DNA of 64,000 nucleotides from Palsa-883 sp963847615 (GCA_963847615.1 CAWKAN010000025.1:62001-126000); one strand, 5' to 3'. Counted from the stretch's first letter, positions 35,524 through 44,601 are shown. The notes: generated by a model from the sequence alone, not told the origin. A program made the numbers and translations.

Positions 35524-36399
35524 ATGCGCATCGCCGCGATCGCCGCCTGTCTGGCCCTGCTGCTGATCGCGCCCGCCCGGGCGCAGGCCGCACCGAACAA
35601 GCTCGCCATCGTCGCCGCCGAGAACTTCTACGGCGACGTCGCCGGGCAGATCGGCGGGCCGGACGTGCGCGTCACCAGCATCCTCAGCAACCCGGACCAG
35701 GACCCGCATCTGTTCGAGGCCAGCCCATCGGTCGCGCGCGCCCTGTCCGCCGCGCGGATCGTCATCTACAACGGCATCGACTACGACCCGTGGATGGCGA
35801 AGCTGCTCGGCGCCGTGCGGGCGGACGCGCGCACGGTCATCGTCGTCGCCGACCTGGTGGGCCGCAAGCCCGGCGACAACCCGCATATCTGGTACGACCC
35901 GGCCACCATGCTGGCCTGCGCCAGGGCATTGGCCGGCGCCTTGGCCGCCACCGATCCGGCGCACCAGGACGGCTACGCGCAGCGCCTGGCGCGGTTCGTC
36001 GCCTCGCTCGCGCCGCTCCAGGCCAGGATCGCCGCGCTGCGCCAGCGCCTGGCCGGCACCCCGGTCACCGCGACCGAGCCGGTGTTCGGCTACATGTTCG
36101 CCGCCCTGGGGATGCAGGTGCGCAACCCGGAGTTCCAGATGGCGGTGATGAACGGCACCGAGCCCAGCGCCGCCGCCATCGCCGCGTTCGAAACCGACCT
36201 GCGGACCGGCGCGGTGAAGCTGCTGGTCACCAACGCCCAGGCCAGCAGCCCGATCGCCCAGCGCATGGCGCGGCTGGCCCGGCAGGCCCAGGTCCCGGTG
36301 GTCGGCGCGACGGAGACCGAACCGCCCGGCAAGACCTACCAGGCCTGGATGCTGGCCGCGCTCGACGCCGTCGCCAACGCGCTGCCGCCGCACCGGTGA
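35524..36399 (+). CDS. znuA: Zinc/manganese ABC transporter substrate-binding protein
   Basis: A 291-residue periplasmic protein with a Sec signal (MRIAAIAACLALLLIAPARA). It has the cluster-9 metal-binding fold: VAAENFYGDVAGQIGG, first His ligand in DPHLFEASPS (His62), second in NPHIWYDP (His121), and VTEPVFGYMFAALGM-type loops. The His/Asp-rich loop that many zinc-specific ZnuA proteins carry between the first ligands is absent. It heads the znuA-znuC-znuB operon behind a Zur box. The operator supports zinc rather than manganese as substrate. Confidence 0.88.
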   Translation: MRIAAIAACLALLLIAPARAQAAPNKLAIVAAENFYGDVAGQIGGPDVRVTSILSNPDQDPHLFEASPSVARALSAARIVIYNGIDYDPWMAKLLGAVRADARTVIVVADLVGRKPGDNPHIWYDPATMLACARALAGALAATDPAHQDGYAQRLARFVASLAPLQARIAALRQRLAGTPVTATEPVFGYMFAALGMQVRNPEFQMAVMNGTEPSAAAIAAFETDLRTGAVKLLVTNAQASSPIAQRMARLARQAQVPVVGATETEPPGKTYQAWMLAALDAVANALPPHR

Positions 36400-37475
36400 A
36401 CCCATCCGTGAACGCCCCCCCTGAACACCCCCCAGCGAACGCCGCGATAAACGCCCCTGGGAACGCCCCTGGGAACGCCCCTGGGAACGCGATCGAGATC
36501 GCGGGGCTGACGCTGACGCTCGGCGCGCGGACGATCCTGCGCGATGTTTCGCTGGCGATCCGCGCGGCCGAGTTCGTCGGCATGCTGGGGCCGAACGGCG
36601 CCGGCAAGACCACGCTGATGCGCGCCATCCTTGGCCTGCTGCCCCCCGAGTCCGGAACGATCCGCGTGCTCGGCGTGCCGGCCGCGCGCGGCAACGCGGC
36701 GATCGGCTACATGCCGCAGGTGCGCGGCGCGCTGGCCGACAAGCGGCTCAGCGGCTGGGATTTCGTTGCCGCCGTGGTGCGCGGCCATCGCCTCGGCCTG
36801 CCGCTGCTGGACGCCGCCGGCCGGCGCGAGGTGGCCTGGGCGCTCGACATGGTCGGCGCCGGCGACCTGGCACGCCGCCCGCTGGCCGAGACCTCGGGCG
36901 GCGAGCGCCAGCGCCTGCTGCTGGCACAGACGCTGATCGGCCGGCCCCGGCTGCTGCTGCTGGACGAACCGCTGATCAGCCTGGACCCGACGCACCAGCA
37001 GGCGGTGGTGGCGCTGGTGAAGTCGTTGCAGACGGAGCTCGGGATTGCCGTGCTGTTCAGCGCGCATGAGCTGAACCCGCTGCTGGGGGCGATGGACCGG
37101 GTGCTGTATCTGGGCGGCGGCCAGGCCGCGCTGGGCACCGTGGACAAGGTGATCACCGGGCCGGTGCTGTCGCGCCTGTATGGCTCGACGATCGACGTGG
37201 TGCATGTGAAGGGGCGCATCTTCGTGATGTCCGGCGCGCACGACATGGAGCACCAGGCGCATCGGCATGATCACGATCACGCCGGACACGACCACGCGGG
37301 GCACGGTCATTCCGGCCACGATCACGCCGGCCATGACCCGGTCCGGCACCATCACGACGTGGCCCACCGCGATGCACCCCACGCGGCCACCCGCGATACC
37401 TCCCTCGCGGCCCACCGCGATACCTCCCACGCGGCAGGCCGCGACGCCTCCCACACGGCCAGCCGTGATGCTTGA
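36396..37475 (+). CDS. znuC: Zinc ABC transporter ATPase with a long histidine-rich tail
   Basis: A 359-residue ABC ATPase starting at GTG 36396, which overlaps the znuA stop. An N-terminal extension has a triple GNAP repeat (12-base tandem repeat). Walker A GPNGAGKTT at 65-73, signature TSGGERQR at 166-173, Walker B LLLLDEP at 186-192, and the H-loop His in FSAHELNP at 224. After about residue 281 a 78-residue tail contains 21 His, first as HDHAGHDHAGHGHSGHDHAG, then as 8-residue units of the HRDTSHAA type encoded by a 24-base tandem repeat. Ordinary ZnuC proteins end near 250-270. The tail would sit on the cytoplasmic side and probably binds zinc. Confidence 0.9.
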   Translation: MNPSVNAPPEHPPANAAINAPGNAPGNAPGNAIEIAGLTLTLGARTILRDVSLAIRAAEFVGMLGPNGAGKTTLMRAILGLLPPESGTIRVLGVPAARGNAAIGYMPQVRGALADKRLSGWDFVAAVVRGHRLGLPLLDAAGRREVAWALDMVGAGDLARRPLAETSGGERQRLLLAQTLIGRPRLLLLDEPLISLDPTHQQAVVALVKSLQTELGIAVLFSAHELNPLLGAMDRVLYLGGGQAALGTVDKVITGPVLSRLYGSTIDVVHVKGRIFVMSGAHDMEHQAHRHDHDHAGHDHAGHGHSGHDHAGHDPVRHHHDVAHRDAPHAATRDTSLAAHRDTSHAAGRDASHTASRDA

Positions 37476-38259
37476 CTACGACTTCATGCGCCACGCCTTC
37501 GCGGCGGCAACGATCGTTGCGGTCGTGGCCGGGCTGGTCGGCTACTTCCTGGTGCTGCGCGGCCAGACCTTCGCCGGCCACGCGCTGGCGCATGTCGGCT
37601 TCACCGGTGCCACCGGCGCGGTGCTGGTCGGCGCCTCGCCGCTGGCCGGCATGGTCGTCGCAACCATCGCCGCCGGCGTCGGCATGGGCTTCGCCGGGGA
37701 ACGCCTGGCACAGCGCGACGTGGCGGTCGGCATGGTGCTGTCGCTTTCCCTCGGGCTCGGCCTGCTGTTCCTGCACTTCTTCACCGCCTACGCTACGCAG
37801 GTCACCGCGCTGCTGTTCGGCAACGTGCTGGCGGTGGACAGCGACACGCTGTTCGTGCTGCTGGCGCTGGGCGTGCTGAGCCTGGCGGCGCTCGGCGTGA
37901 TCGCCCGCCCGCTGCTGTTCGCCAGCCTGCAGCCCGAGTTGGCCGAGGCGAAGGGCGTCAACCTGCGGCTGTTCGCCGTGCTGTTCCTGGCGATCGTTGC
38001 GCTGGCGACGGCCGAGTGCGCGCAGATCGTCGGCGTGCTGCTGGTGTTCACGCTGATGGTCGGCCCGGCGGCGGCGGCGCAGCTTCTGAGCAGCCGGATC
38101 GGCCGGGGCCTGGCGCTCTCGGCCGGGCTGGCGCTGGCCGAGGCATGGGGCGGCATCGCGCTGGCCTATTGGACCGATTGGCCGACCAGCTTCTGGATCA
38201 CCGCGCTGAGCGCGGTGGCGTACCTGGCGGCGGCCGGACGCCGCAGCCTGGCGCGCTGA
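37468..38259 (+). CDS. znuB: Zinc ABC transporter permease
   Basis: A 263-residue membrane protein of the ABC-3 family with about eight hydrophobic segments. Typical features: FLVLRGQTFAGHALAHVGFT near 27-46 (ATPase-coupling loop precedes), LFGNVLAVDSDTL, and LLVFTLMVGPAAAAQLLSSR near 205-224. The ATG at 37468 overlaps the end of znuC, so the operon is tightly coupled. Works with ZnuA and ZnuC to bring zinc into the cytoplasm. Confidence 0.9.
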   Translation: MLDYDFMRHAFAAATIVAVVAGLVGYFLVLRGQTFAGHALAHVGFTGATGAVLVGASPLAGMVVATIAAGVGMGFAGERLAQRDVAVGMVLSLSLGLGLLFLHFFTAYATQVTALLFGNVLAVDSDTLFVLLALGVLSLAALGVIARPLLFASLQPELAEAKGVNLRLFAVLFLAIVALATAECAQIVGVLLVFTLMVGPAAAAQLLSSRIGRGLALSAGLALAEAWGGIALAYWTDWPTSFWITALSAVAYLAAAGRRSLAR

Positions 38260-38373
38260 GCCGCATCGCCGCACGATCATTCCGCGGCCATGACGGGTGG
38301 GCGCGGCCCGTGCCGGGCGTCGGTCTGTTCGCCGCCTGGCGGTACTGGCACCAATGCCGGCGGCGACAGGCAA

Positions 38374-38453
38374 ACCGGACGGGGCAGACCGGACGGGGCA
38401 AACCGGACCGGGCAAACCGGACGGGGCAAACCGGACCGGGACAATCGGACCGG
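38374..38453. repeat. 14-base tandem repeat, about 5.7 copies
   Basis: Units ACCGGACGGGGCAA or ACCGGACCGGGCAA run between znuB and the LLM oxidoreductase gene. The period is not a multiple of three, and the stretch is not coding. Confidence 0.85.
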
Positions 38454-38508
38454 CCTGGCCGCCCGCCAGCGAGGGGCGACAGGACCGACAACGCGAGGGG
38501 GACCCGGC

Positions 38509-39363
38509 ATGCAGTTCGGCGCCGCAATGTTCTTTACCGCCTACTCGATGCCGCCGAGCGAGCTGGCGCTGGCGCTGGAACAGCGCGGCTTCGAGTCGCT
38601 CTGGGTGCCGGAGCACTCGCACGTGCCGCTGCCGCGGACCACGCCGTTCCCCGGCGGCGGCGACCTGCCAAGGCCCTATTACGACCTGCTGGACCCCTTC
38701 GTCGCGCTCACCGCGGCGGCCGCGGCGACGCAGCGGCTGCGGCTCGGCACCGGGGTCTGCCTGGTCACCCAGCGCGACCCGATCCAGACCGCCAAGCTGG
38801 TCGCCTCGCTCGACCAGGTCTCCGCCGGGCGGTTCCTGTTCGGCATCGGCAACGGCTGGAACGCCGAGGAGATGGCCGACCACGGCACCGCGTTCGCCAC
38901 CCGCCACAAGCTGGCGCGCGAGCGGATCGAGGCGATGAAGGCGATCTGGACCGAAACGCAGGCGGAATACCATGGCGAATTCGTCGATTTCGGCCCGCTG
39001 CTGGCCTGGCCGAAGCCGGTGCAGCGACCGCACCCGCCGATCATCGTCGGCGGCGCCTTCCCCTATGGCGCGCGCCGGGCGATCCGTTACGGCAACGGCT
39101 GGGTGCCGCGCGCCAGCCGCCAGGCCTATGCCGACGTGGGCGAATTCCTGCCGCAGTTCCGCCGGATGGCGACAGAGGCCGGGCGCGATCCGGCCACGCT
39201 GCCGATCACCATCTTCCGGGTCGAGGCAGACCTGGACCGGCTGCTTCATTATCGCGCGATCGGCGTCGCGCGCGCGGTGATCAGCCTGCCGGCGGCCACG
39301 GCCGATGAGGTGCTGCCGCTGCTGGACCGCTGGGCGGCACTGATCCGCCGCCTGGCCGACTGA
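38509..39363 (+). CDS. LLM-class F420-dependent oxidoreductase
   Basis: A 284-residue TIM-barrel protein of the luciferase-like monooxygenase family. Visible: MQFGAAMFFTAYSMPPSELA, GFESLWVPEHSHVPLP, LRLGTGVCLVTQRDPIQTAK, LDQVSAGRFLFGIGNGWNAE (strongly conserved in the TIGR03619-type group) and PIIVGGAFPYGARRAIRYGN. The cofactor is FMN or F420; many alphaproteobacterial members of this group are annotated as F420-dependent by similarity only, and no F420 genes are seen here. The ATG at 38509 follows GAGGGGG. Substrate unknown. Confidence 0.85.
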   Translation: MQFGAAMFFTAYSMPPSELALALEQRGFESLWVPEHSHVPLPRTTPFPGGGDLPRPYYDLLDPFVALTAAAAATQRLRLGTGVCLVTQRDPIQTAKLVASLDQVSAGRFLFGIGNGWNAEEMADHGTAFATRHKLARERIEAMKAIWTETQAEYHGEFVDFGPLLAWPKPVQRPHPPIIVGGAFPYGARRAIRYGNGWVPRASRQAYADVGEFLPQFRRMATEAGRDPATLPITIFRVEADLDRLLHYRAIGVARAVISLPAATADEVLPLLDRWAALIRRLAD

Positions 39364-39387
39364 AGCCCGACGGCCCCGCCCCCCAAG

Positions 39388-40266
39388 CTACGCCAGGAAC
39401 CCCCGCACCGCGTCGAGGAACAGCGCCAGCCGGTCATGGTGCACCCAGTGCCCGGCCCCCTCCACCGCCAGCACGCGCGCGTGGTGGAAAAAGCCCAGCC
39501 GGCCGTCCTCGGCCGGATTGCTCGCCCAGCTTTCCTTGCCGCAGACCAGCAGCGTCGGGCAGGCGATGCGGCCCCACAGCTCGGCGATCTCCTCGCGCGT
39601 CATGTCGTACGGCGGCCAGACGCGCACGTAATGATCGAACTTCCAGCTATAGGTGCCGTCCTCGTTCTGGTTCACGCCGTGCTGCGTCAGGTGCCACGCC
39701 TGCTCCTGGCTCAGGTGCTGGTTCGCCGCCTGCATCCGCGCCAGCGCGTCCTGCAGCGTCGGATAGCGGTGCGGCTGGCGACCGGCCGAGGCGCGCTGCT
39801 GGTCGATCCAGCCCCGCATGCGTTCCGCGATCGGCTTGCGCGCCGCATCGGCGTGCCAGCGCGGGCCGGGGCCAAGGCCCTCGATCGCCACCAGCCGGCG
39901 CACCGCCTCGGGATAGATGCCGGCGTAGCGCAGCGCGATGTTGCCGCCCAGCGAGTGCGCAACGATGTCGACCGGCGCCAGCCCCTGCTGGTGGATGAGC
40001 TGCGCCAGGTCGTAGATGTAGCTCGCCATGGTGTAATGGCCGGAGGCCGACCAGGCGGACTCACCGTGGCCGCGCAAATCCGGTGCGATCACGTGATGGC
40101 GCGCGCGCAGCGCCTCGGCCACCCAGTCCCAGTTGCGGCAATGATCGCGCCCGCCGTGCAGCAGCAGCAGCGGCGGGGCGTCCGGGTTGCCCCAGTCGAC
40201 GTAGTGCAGCCGCAGGCGTTGCGAAAAGAAGGTCCGCGAGGTGGGACCCGGCGCGGCGACGGTCAT
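39388..40266 (-). CDS. Alpha/beta hydrolase
   Basis: A 292-residue alpha/beta-hydrolase. The oxyanion-hole motif is LLLLHGGRDHCRNW at about 33-46, the nucleophile elbow HSLGGN near 109-114, an Asp/Glu region before CPTLLVCGKESWAS, and the catalytic His in VEGAGHWVHHDRLALF near the end. DLRGHGESAW is the usual beta-4 segment. The ATG at 40266 has AGGA upstream; longer starts give improbable N-termini. It follows the amidase gene on the same strand, with which it may share a catabolic role. Substrate unknown. Confidence 0.85.
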   Translation of the reverse strand: MTVAAPGPTSRTFFSQRLRLHYVDWGNPDAPPLLLLHGGRDHCRNWDWVAEALRARHHVIAPDLRGHGESAWSASGHYTMASYIYDLAQLIHQQGLAPVDIVAHSLGGNIALRYAGIYPEAVRRLVAIEGLGPGPRWHADAARKPIAERMRGWIDQQRASAGRQPHRYPTLQDALARMQAANQHLSQEQAWHLTQHGVNQNEDGTYSWKFDHYVRVWPPYDMTREEIAELWGRIACPTLLVCGKESWASNPAEDGRLGFFHHARVLAVEGAGHWVHHDRLALFLDAVRGFLA

Positions 40267-40349
40267 GGCGCGTCCTGCCGCGCCAGTCCGGCGGCACGGC
40301 GGGTCACGCGGCGACGGTCTCGCATGGATGACATCCCGGCATGGCGCGC

Positions 40350-41744
40350 TCAGCCGATCGGCGGGCGGCGCTTGTGCCACTCGGTGCCGCGTTCGTAGGC
40401 GCTGGCGACCCGCAGCACCGTTGCCTCATCGAAATAGCGCCCGACGAACTGCACCGACAGCGGCAGGCCGGCGCCGGACAGGCCGCACATCATCGCCAGC
40501 GCCGGGTGGCCGGTGACGTTGAACGGCGTGCGCGCCTGGCGCGGATAGGTGCGCGCGGTCTCCGCCGGGTCGTCGAGCCGACTGGCGGGGTCCATCGAAC
40601 TGGCGCAGAGCAGCACGTCGAAGTCGCGGAATGCCTCGTTCACCGCGGCGATCATCTGGGCGCGCCGGCGCTGCGCGCCGACATAGTCGCCGGCCGAGAA
40701 GAACGCGCCGGCCAGCAGGCGGCGGCGGGTGAGCTGGCCGTAGTCCCCGGGCCGCGCGCGCAGCCAGGGCGCGTGGATCGAGAACGCCTCGGCGCCCAGG
40801 ATCACCCGGTTGACCGCGGAGAATTCGTTCAACGACGGCAACGTGACGCTGCGCAGCTCGGCGCCTTCCGCCTGCAGCACGCGGGCGGCGTCATCCAGCG
40901 CGGCGGTGACCTCGGGGGTGGCCGGCATGTCGGTCTCGTGGAAGTGGCGTACGAAGCCGACGCGCAGGTCGCGCACGCCGCGCAACAGATCGCGGCCGAA
41001 ATGGCGTGCGGCGCTGGGCGCGCTGGCGGGATCGGCCGGGTCGTGCCCGGCGATGGCGTCCAGCAGCAGCGCGCTGTCGGCGACGCTGCGGCTCAGCGGG
41101 CCGACATGGTCCAGCGTGAAGGACAGCGGGAAGACGCCGCGGCGCGACACCAGCCCGTAGGTGGGTTTCAGCCCGACGATGCCGCAGGAACTCGCCGGGT
41201 TGCGCACCGAGCCGCCGGTGTCGCTGCCGAGCGCCAGCGGGAACAGCCCGGCGCAGACCCCGGCGCCGGAGCCGGACGACGACCCGCCGGGATGGTGTTC
41301 GGGGTTCCACGGGTTGCGCGCCGGCGGGAACGGCAGGTCGAAGCTGGGGCCGCCGAGGGCGAATTCATGCGTTGAAAGCTTGCCGAGGATGATCGCCCCG
41401 GCCTGGCGCAGCCTGGAGACCACCGCCGCGTCCGCGGTCCTGACGTTGTCGAGCAGGATCTTCGAGTGGCAGGTGGTGGGCAGGCCGGCGACGTCGATGA
41501 TGTCCTTGATGCCGACCGGCACGCCGTGCAGCGGCCCGCGCACGTGGCCGGCGGCGATCTCGCGCTCGGCGGCGCTTGCGGCGTCCAGCGCGGCCTCGGC
41601 GTCCAGGTGGATGAACGCGTGCAGCGTCGGGTCGAGCTGCGCGATGCGGCCGAGCAGCGCCTGCAGCAGCTCGACCGGGGAGAGTTTGCGCGCCGCGAAG
41701 GCGCGCGTGGCCTCGGCGGCGGTGAGCCAGGGCAGCTCGGTCAC
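40350..41744 (-). CDS. Amidase, amidase-signature family
   Basis: A 464-residue enzyme with an intact Ser-cisSer-Lys triad: Lys80 in GVPVGIKDIIDVAG, cis-Ser in HHPGGSSSGSGAG (about 155-156) and the nucleophile Ser179 in SDTGGSVRNPASSCG. The FTLDHVGPLSRSVADSALLL segment and C-terminal PLSVQFVGRYFDEATVLRVA are family hallmarks. It could be a GatA paralogue or a catabolic amidase such as AtzE-type. Its start overlaps the stop of the 60-residue gene at 41741 by 4 bases, so the two are made together. The alpha/beta hydrolase follows downstream. Confidence 0.9.
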   Translation of the reverse strand: MTELPWLTAAEATRAFAARKLSPVELLQALLGRIAQLDPTLHAFIHLDAEAALDAASAAEREIAAGHVRGPLHGVPVGIKDIIDVAGLPTTCHSKILLDNVRTADAAVVSRLRQAGAIILGKLSTHEFALGGPSFDLPFPPARNPWNPEHHPGGSSSGSGAGVCAGLFPLALGSDTGGSVRNPASSCGIVGLKPTYGLVSRRGVFPLSFTLDHVGPLSRSVADSALLLDAIAGHDPADPASAPSAARHFGRDLLRGVRDLRVGFVRHFHETDMPATPEVTAALDDAARVLQAEGAELRSVTLPSLNEFSAVNRVILGAEAFSIHAPWLRARPGDYGQLTRRRLLAGAFFSAGDYVGAQRRRAQMIAAVNEAFRDFDVLLCASSMDPASRLDDPAETARTYPRQARTPFNVTGHPALAMMCGLSGAGLPLSVQFVGRYFDEATVLRVASAYERGTEWHKRRPPIG

Positions 41745-41923
41745 AGGCCGGCTCCAGGGCGCATCGGCGGCCAGGGTTCGGCGGCGGGATCGGTGGGCAC
41801 GGCGATGGCCCCGGCGTTGCCGAGCGCCTGCTGCGCGGCGGCGAAGACGTCGTCGGGGAAGTCCGCCAGCGCCTTGTCGAGCCCGGCGGCGCGCGCCAGG
41901 GCGATGATCAGGTCCTTGTCCAT
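41741..41923 (-). CDS. Small amidase partner protein (GatC/AtzG-like by position)
   Basis: A 60-residue protein, MDKDLIIALARAAGLDKALA at the start and AEPWPPMRPGAGL at the end, with a 4-base ATGA overlap to the amidase. The helical N-terminus and the proline-rich end resemble the layout of GatC and AtzG, small proteins that wrap around an amidase and stabilise it. Sequence similarity is not strong enough to name it, so partnership is inferred from coupling and size. Confidence 0.55.
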   Translation of the reverse strand: MDKDLIIALARAAGLDKALADFPDDVFAAAQQALGNAGAIAVPTDPAAEPWPPMRPGAGL

Positions 41924-42166
41924 GCGGCCCTCTTGGTCAGCTGGGGCGATGATGCTGCGCCGGCGTGAGCGAGGGAAGGGGTGCGGTCAGCGCGCGAGGC
42001 AAACGCCCGGCGGACGGCGGCGGCGCCTGAGCGGGTGCCGCGGCCGGCGGTTTACCGGCGGCACAGGCGATGGCTTCGCCGCATGGGCGTTGGCACCTCA
42101 GCCTTCGCGGCTGGCCGACGTGCGGTTCGGGTTCGCACGCGATCGACCGGCCTCGGTCGCGGGCGG

Positions 42167-42907
42167 CTATTTCGCCAGCAGCCATTGGCCGCGATAGAGG
42201 AAGACGTTGCCCTCGCGGGTGGCGTCCGGATGGGCGGCCTCGAACCGATCCAGCAAGGCCTGGTTGGGCGTGATCTGCTGCGCGAATTTGAGCACGTCGC
42301 CACGCACCGCCGGCCAATCCCAATCGTCGCCCAACAGAACGCCGCCGGTCGGCAACAGCGCCCAGGATGACCGCAGTTCAAGGAACGTCTCATCGACCTC
42401 GTGCGCGGCGTCCAGGTAGATGACCTGAGGCAGACCGGACAGCCGTTGTTCCTGCAGCAGGCGGAGCAGCAACTTGAGACCGACCGAGGACGTGGTCATG
42501 ATCGGCAGGACGATGTCGTGATGGCCGCGGCAGAGGATGTTGGCCAGAAACCGCTCGTAGATGGTTGGACGGCAATCCTCGACCCGCAGGAAGCGCCAGG
42601 CATTCCTGGCGGTCAGCGGTCGTTCCCACGCCCACATGTTGACGTCGCCGCAGAACGGATCGATGCAGACGATCTGCGTGGGCATCGCGGCCCGCTTGAC
42701 AGCCTCGGCCGTTCGGATGGCCGAGCCGCCCAGCATCGAGCCGATTTCCAGCCAGAACGCCGGGCGAATGATCTGTAGCGTGCTGTCGATCAACTCGGGT
42801 GCGATATTGGTGTGCGGGTAGCCGAAGTCCATGTATTTCAACTGGGCGCAGAGAAATGGATTGCCGCCGTTGTACAGCTCGAGCCGCAGTTCATCGACAA
42901 TGGCCAC
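42167..42907 (-). CDS. Class I SAM-dependent methyltransferase-like protein
   Basis: A 246-residue protein. FWLEIGSMLGGSAIRTAEAV is the glycine-rich motif I, IVCIDPFCGDVNMW gives the acidic end of beta 2, and GLPQVIYLDAAHEVDETFLE plus GGVLLGDDWDWPAVRGDVLK match the Methyltransf_24 type (a metal-binding DD-W region). The start is set at GTG 42907, because AGGAG lies 6 bases upstream. GC content is slightly lower than that of neighbours, and the gene stands alone between intergenic gaps, so it may be acquired. The substrate is unknown; relatives often modify sugars or secondary metabolites. Confidence 0.7.
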   Translation of the reverse strand: MAIVDELRLELYNGGNPFLCAQLKYMDFGYPHTNIAPELIDSTLQIIRPAFWLEIGSMLGGSAIRTAEAVKRAAMPTQIVCIDPFCGDVNMWAWERPLTARNAWRFLRVEDCRPTIYERFLANILCRGHHDIVLPIMTTSSVGLKLLLRLLQEQRLSGLPQVIYLDAAHEVDETFLELRSSWALLPTGGVLLGDDWDWPAVRGDVLKFAQQITPNQALLDRFEAAHPDATREGNVFLYRGQWLLAK

Positions 42908-43335
42908 GTTCGATCTCCTCTTGCACAACGGGGTATGTCAGGTGTTCGCTTAAGGAACGGTAAACGCGACCGAGTGACGCCGGCCGGGCGTCGAAGCGGC
43001 CTTGAAGGACGGCGGACCGCGCCGGTTCGTAGCGGTGGTGGCTGGCCCAGGGCGCGGCTGCCGACGTCACCGTCCGGGACCGCGGAGCGTCCGTAAGAAA
43101 GCTAAGGTCCACCACAGAGGCACAGAGAGAGGCCACGACCGCGCTTCGCGTGCCGCGCATCGCAGCCACTTTCTTCTCCGTGTCTCAGTGCCTCGGTGGT
43201 GAGATTTTCTTGCCGCGGATCGAACGCCCGGGCCCCATCATGAGCGTGGCCCACCCAACCCGCGAAGCGCCGCAGCTAGGCCCCCGACGTGGCGGATGCT
43301 AGCCTCGCACGCAACACGGGATGGGAGAACGCCAG
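42908..43335. other. Intergenic with CTCTGTG-type repeats
   Basis: About 430 bases. Two facing copies of the widespread motif occur: CACCACAGAGGCACAGAGAG (about 43112) and CTCCGTGTCTCAGTGCCTCG followed by GTGGTGA (about 43176-43203), forming a loose inverted repeat around about 40 bases. No gene is supported. Confidence 0.55.
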
Positions 43336-44601
43336 ATGGGCATGACGATCACCGAGAAGATCCTCGCGCGGGCCGGCGGCACGGCGAAGGTCGCGCCGGG
43401 CGATGTCGCCGTGGTCGATGTGGAGACCGCCTGCCTGCTCGACCTGTCGTTCCTGCCCGAGGGCTGGCGGGAGGTGCTGACGGTCGCCGATCCGTCCAAG
43501 GTGGTGATCGTGTTCGACCACCTGGCGCCGGCGCCGACCGTGCAGGCGGCGGAGAACATGCGCACCGGGCGGGCGTTCGCCAAACGTTTCGGCATCGAGC
43601 GCCTGCACGACATCGGACCGGACCAGGGCATCAGCCACGCCATCATCGCCGACAACGCCTATGCGCTGCCGGGGACGGTGCTGGTGAACGCCGATTCGCA
43701 CACCTGCGCGGCCGGCGCGTTCAACTGCGCGGCGCGCGGCGTCGGCGGGCCGGACATGCTGTATGCGGTGACCACGGGCAAGGCCTGGTTCCGCGTGGGG
43801 GAAACGATCCGCTACGATTTCATCGGCAAATTGCGCCCGGGCGTCTCGGCCAAGGACATCTTCCTGCACATCGCCGGCAAATGGGGCGCGCACGTCAACC
43901 AGAACATCGAATATGGCGGGCCGGGCATGTCGAGCCTCAGCCTGAACGGGCGGCGCACGCTGGCGACGATGGGCACCGAATTGTCGGCGGAGTTCGTGAT
44001 CTTCGAACCCGACGACGCGCTGATCGACTATGTGACGGCGCGCAACCCGAAGAAGTTCACGCCGACCGTGGCGGATGCCGATGCGGTCTACAAGGAACGC
44101 CGCACGCTCGATCTCGAATCGATCGAGCCGCTGGTGGCGTTGCCCGATGCGGTGGTGAACAACTCGGTGCGGATCAGCGACGTCGCGGGCCAGCGCATCG
44201 ACCAGGCGTTCATCGGCTCCTGCGCCAACGGCACGCTGGACGACCTGGCGGTGGCGGCGCGCGTGGTGCAGGGGCGCAAGGTGGCGAAGGGCACGCGCTT
44301 CATCGTCACCCCCGGCACACAGGCGATCTTCCGCGCCGCGCTGCAGGCCGGCTACGTGGCGACGCTGCTGGAGGCCGGCGCGGTGGTGACGCCGGCGACC
44401 TGCGGGGCCTGCGTCGGCGGGCACATGGGGGTGCTGGGGCCGGACGAGGTGTGCATCACCGCCAGCACGCGCAACTTCAAGGGGCGGATGGGCGATCCCT
44501 CGGCGCGCATCTTCATGGCCTCGCCGGCGACCGTCGCGGCCTCGGCGCTGGCCGGCGCGATCACCAGCGCCGCCGAATTCTTCCAGGGAGATGTGGGATG
44601 A
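43336..44601 (+). CDS. Aconitase-family dehydratase, large subunit (LeuC/HacA type)
   Basis: A 421-residue 4Fe-4S hydro-lyase subunit. Conserved: SKVVIVFDHLAPAPTVQAAE, VNADSHTCAAGAFNCAARGV, the first cluster Cys in FIGSCANGTLDDLAVAARVV and the Cys pair in TPATCGACVGGHMGVL. The length matches the short LeuC/homoaconitase class rather than the 470-residue classical LeuC. No leuA or leuB genes are adjacent, so a role outside leucine synthesis (for example citraconate, methylmalate or homoaconitate type substrates) is as likely. The ATG at 43336 is used. Its stop overlaps the small-subunit start. Confidence 0.85.
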   Translation: MGMTITEKILARAGGTAKVAPGDVAVVDVETACLLDLSFLPEGWREVLTVADPSKVVIVFDHLAPAPTVQAAENMRTGRAFAKRFGIERLHDIGPDQGISHAIIADNAYALPGTVLVNADSHTCAAGAFNCAARGVGGPDMLYAVTTGKAWFRVGETIRYDFIGKLRPGVSAKDIFLHIAGKWGAHVNQNIEYGGPGMSSLSLNGRRTLATMGTELSAEFVIFEPDDALIDYVTARNPKKFTPTVADADAVYKERRTLDLESIEPLVALPDAVVNNSVRISDVAGQRIDQAFIGSCANGTLDDLAVAARVVQGRKVAKGTRFIVTPGTQAIFRAALQAGYVATLLEAGAVVTPATCGACVGGHMGVLGPDEVCITASTRNFKGRMGDPSARIFMASPATVAASALAGAITSAAEFFQGDVG

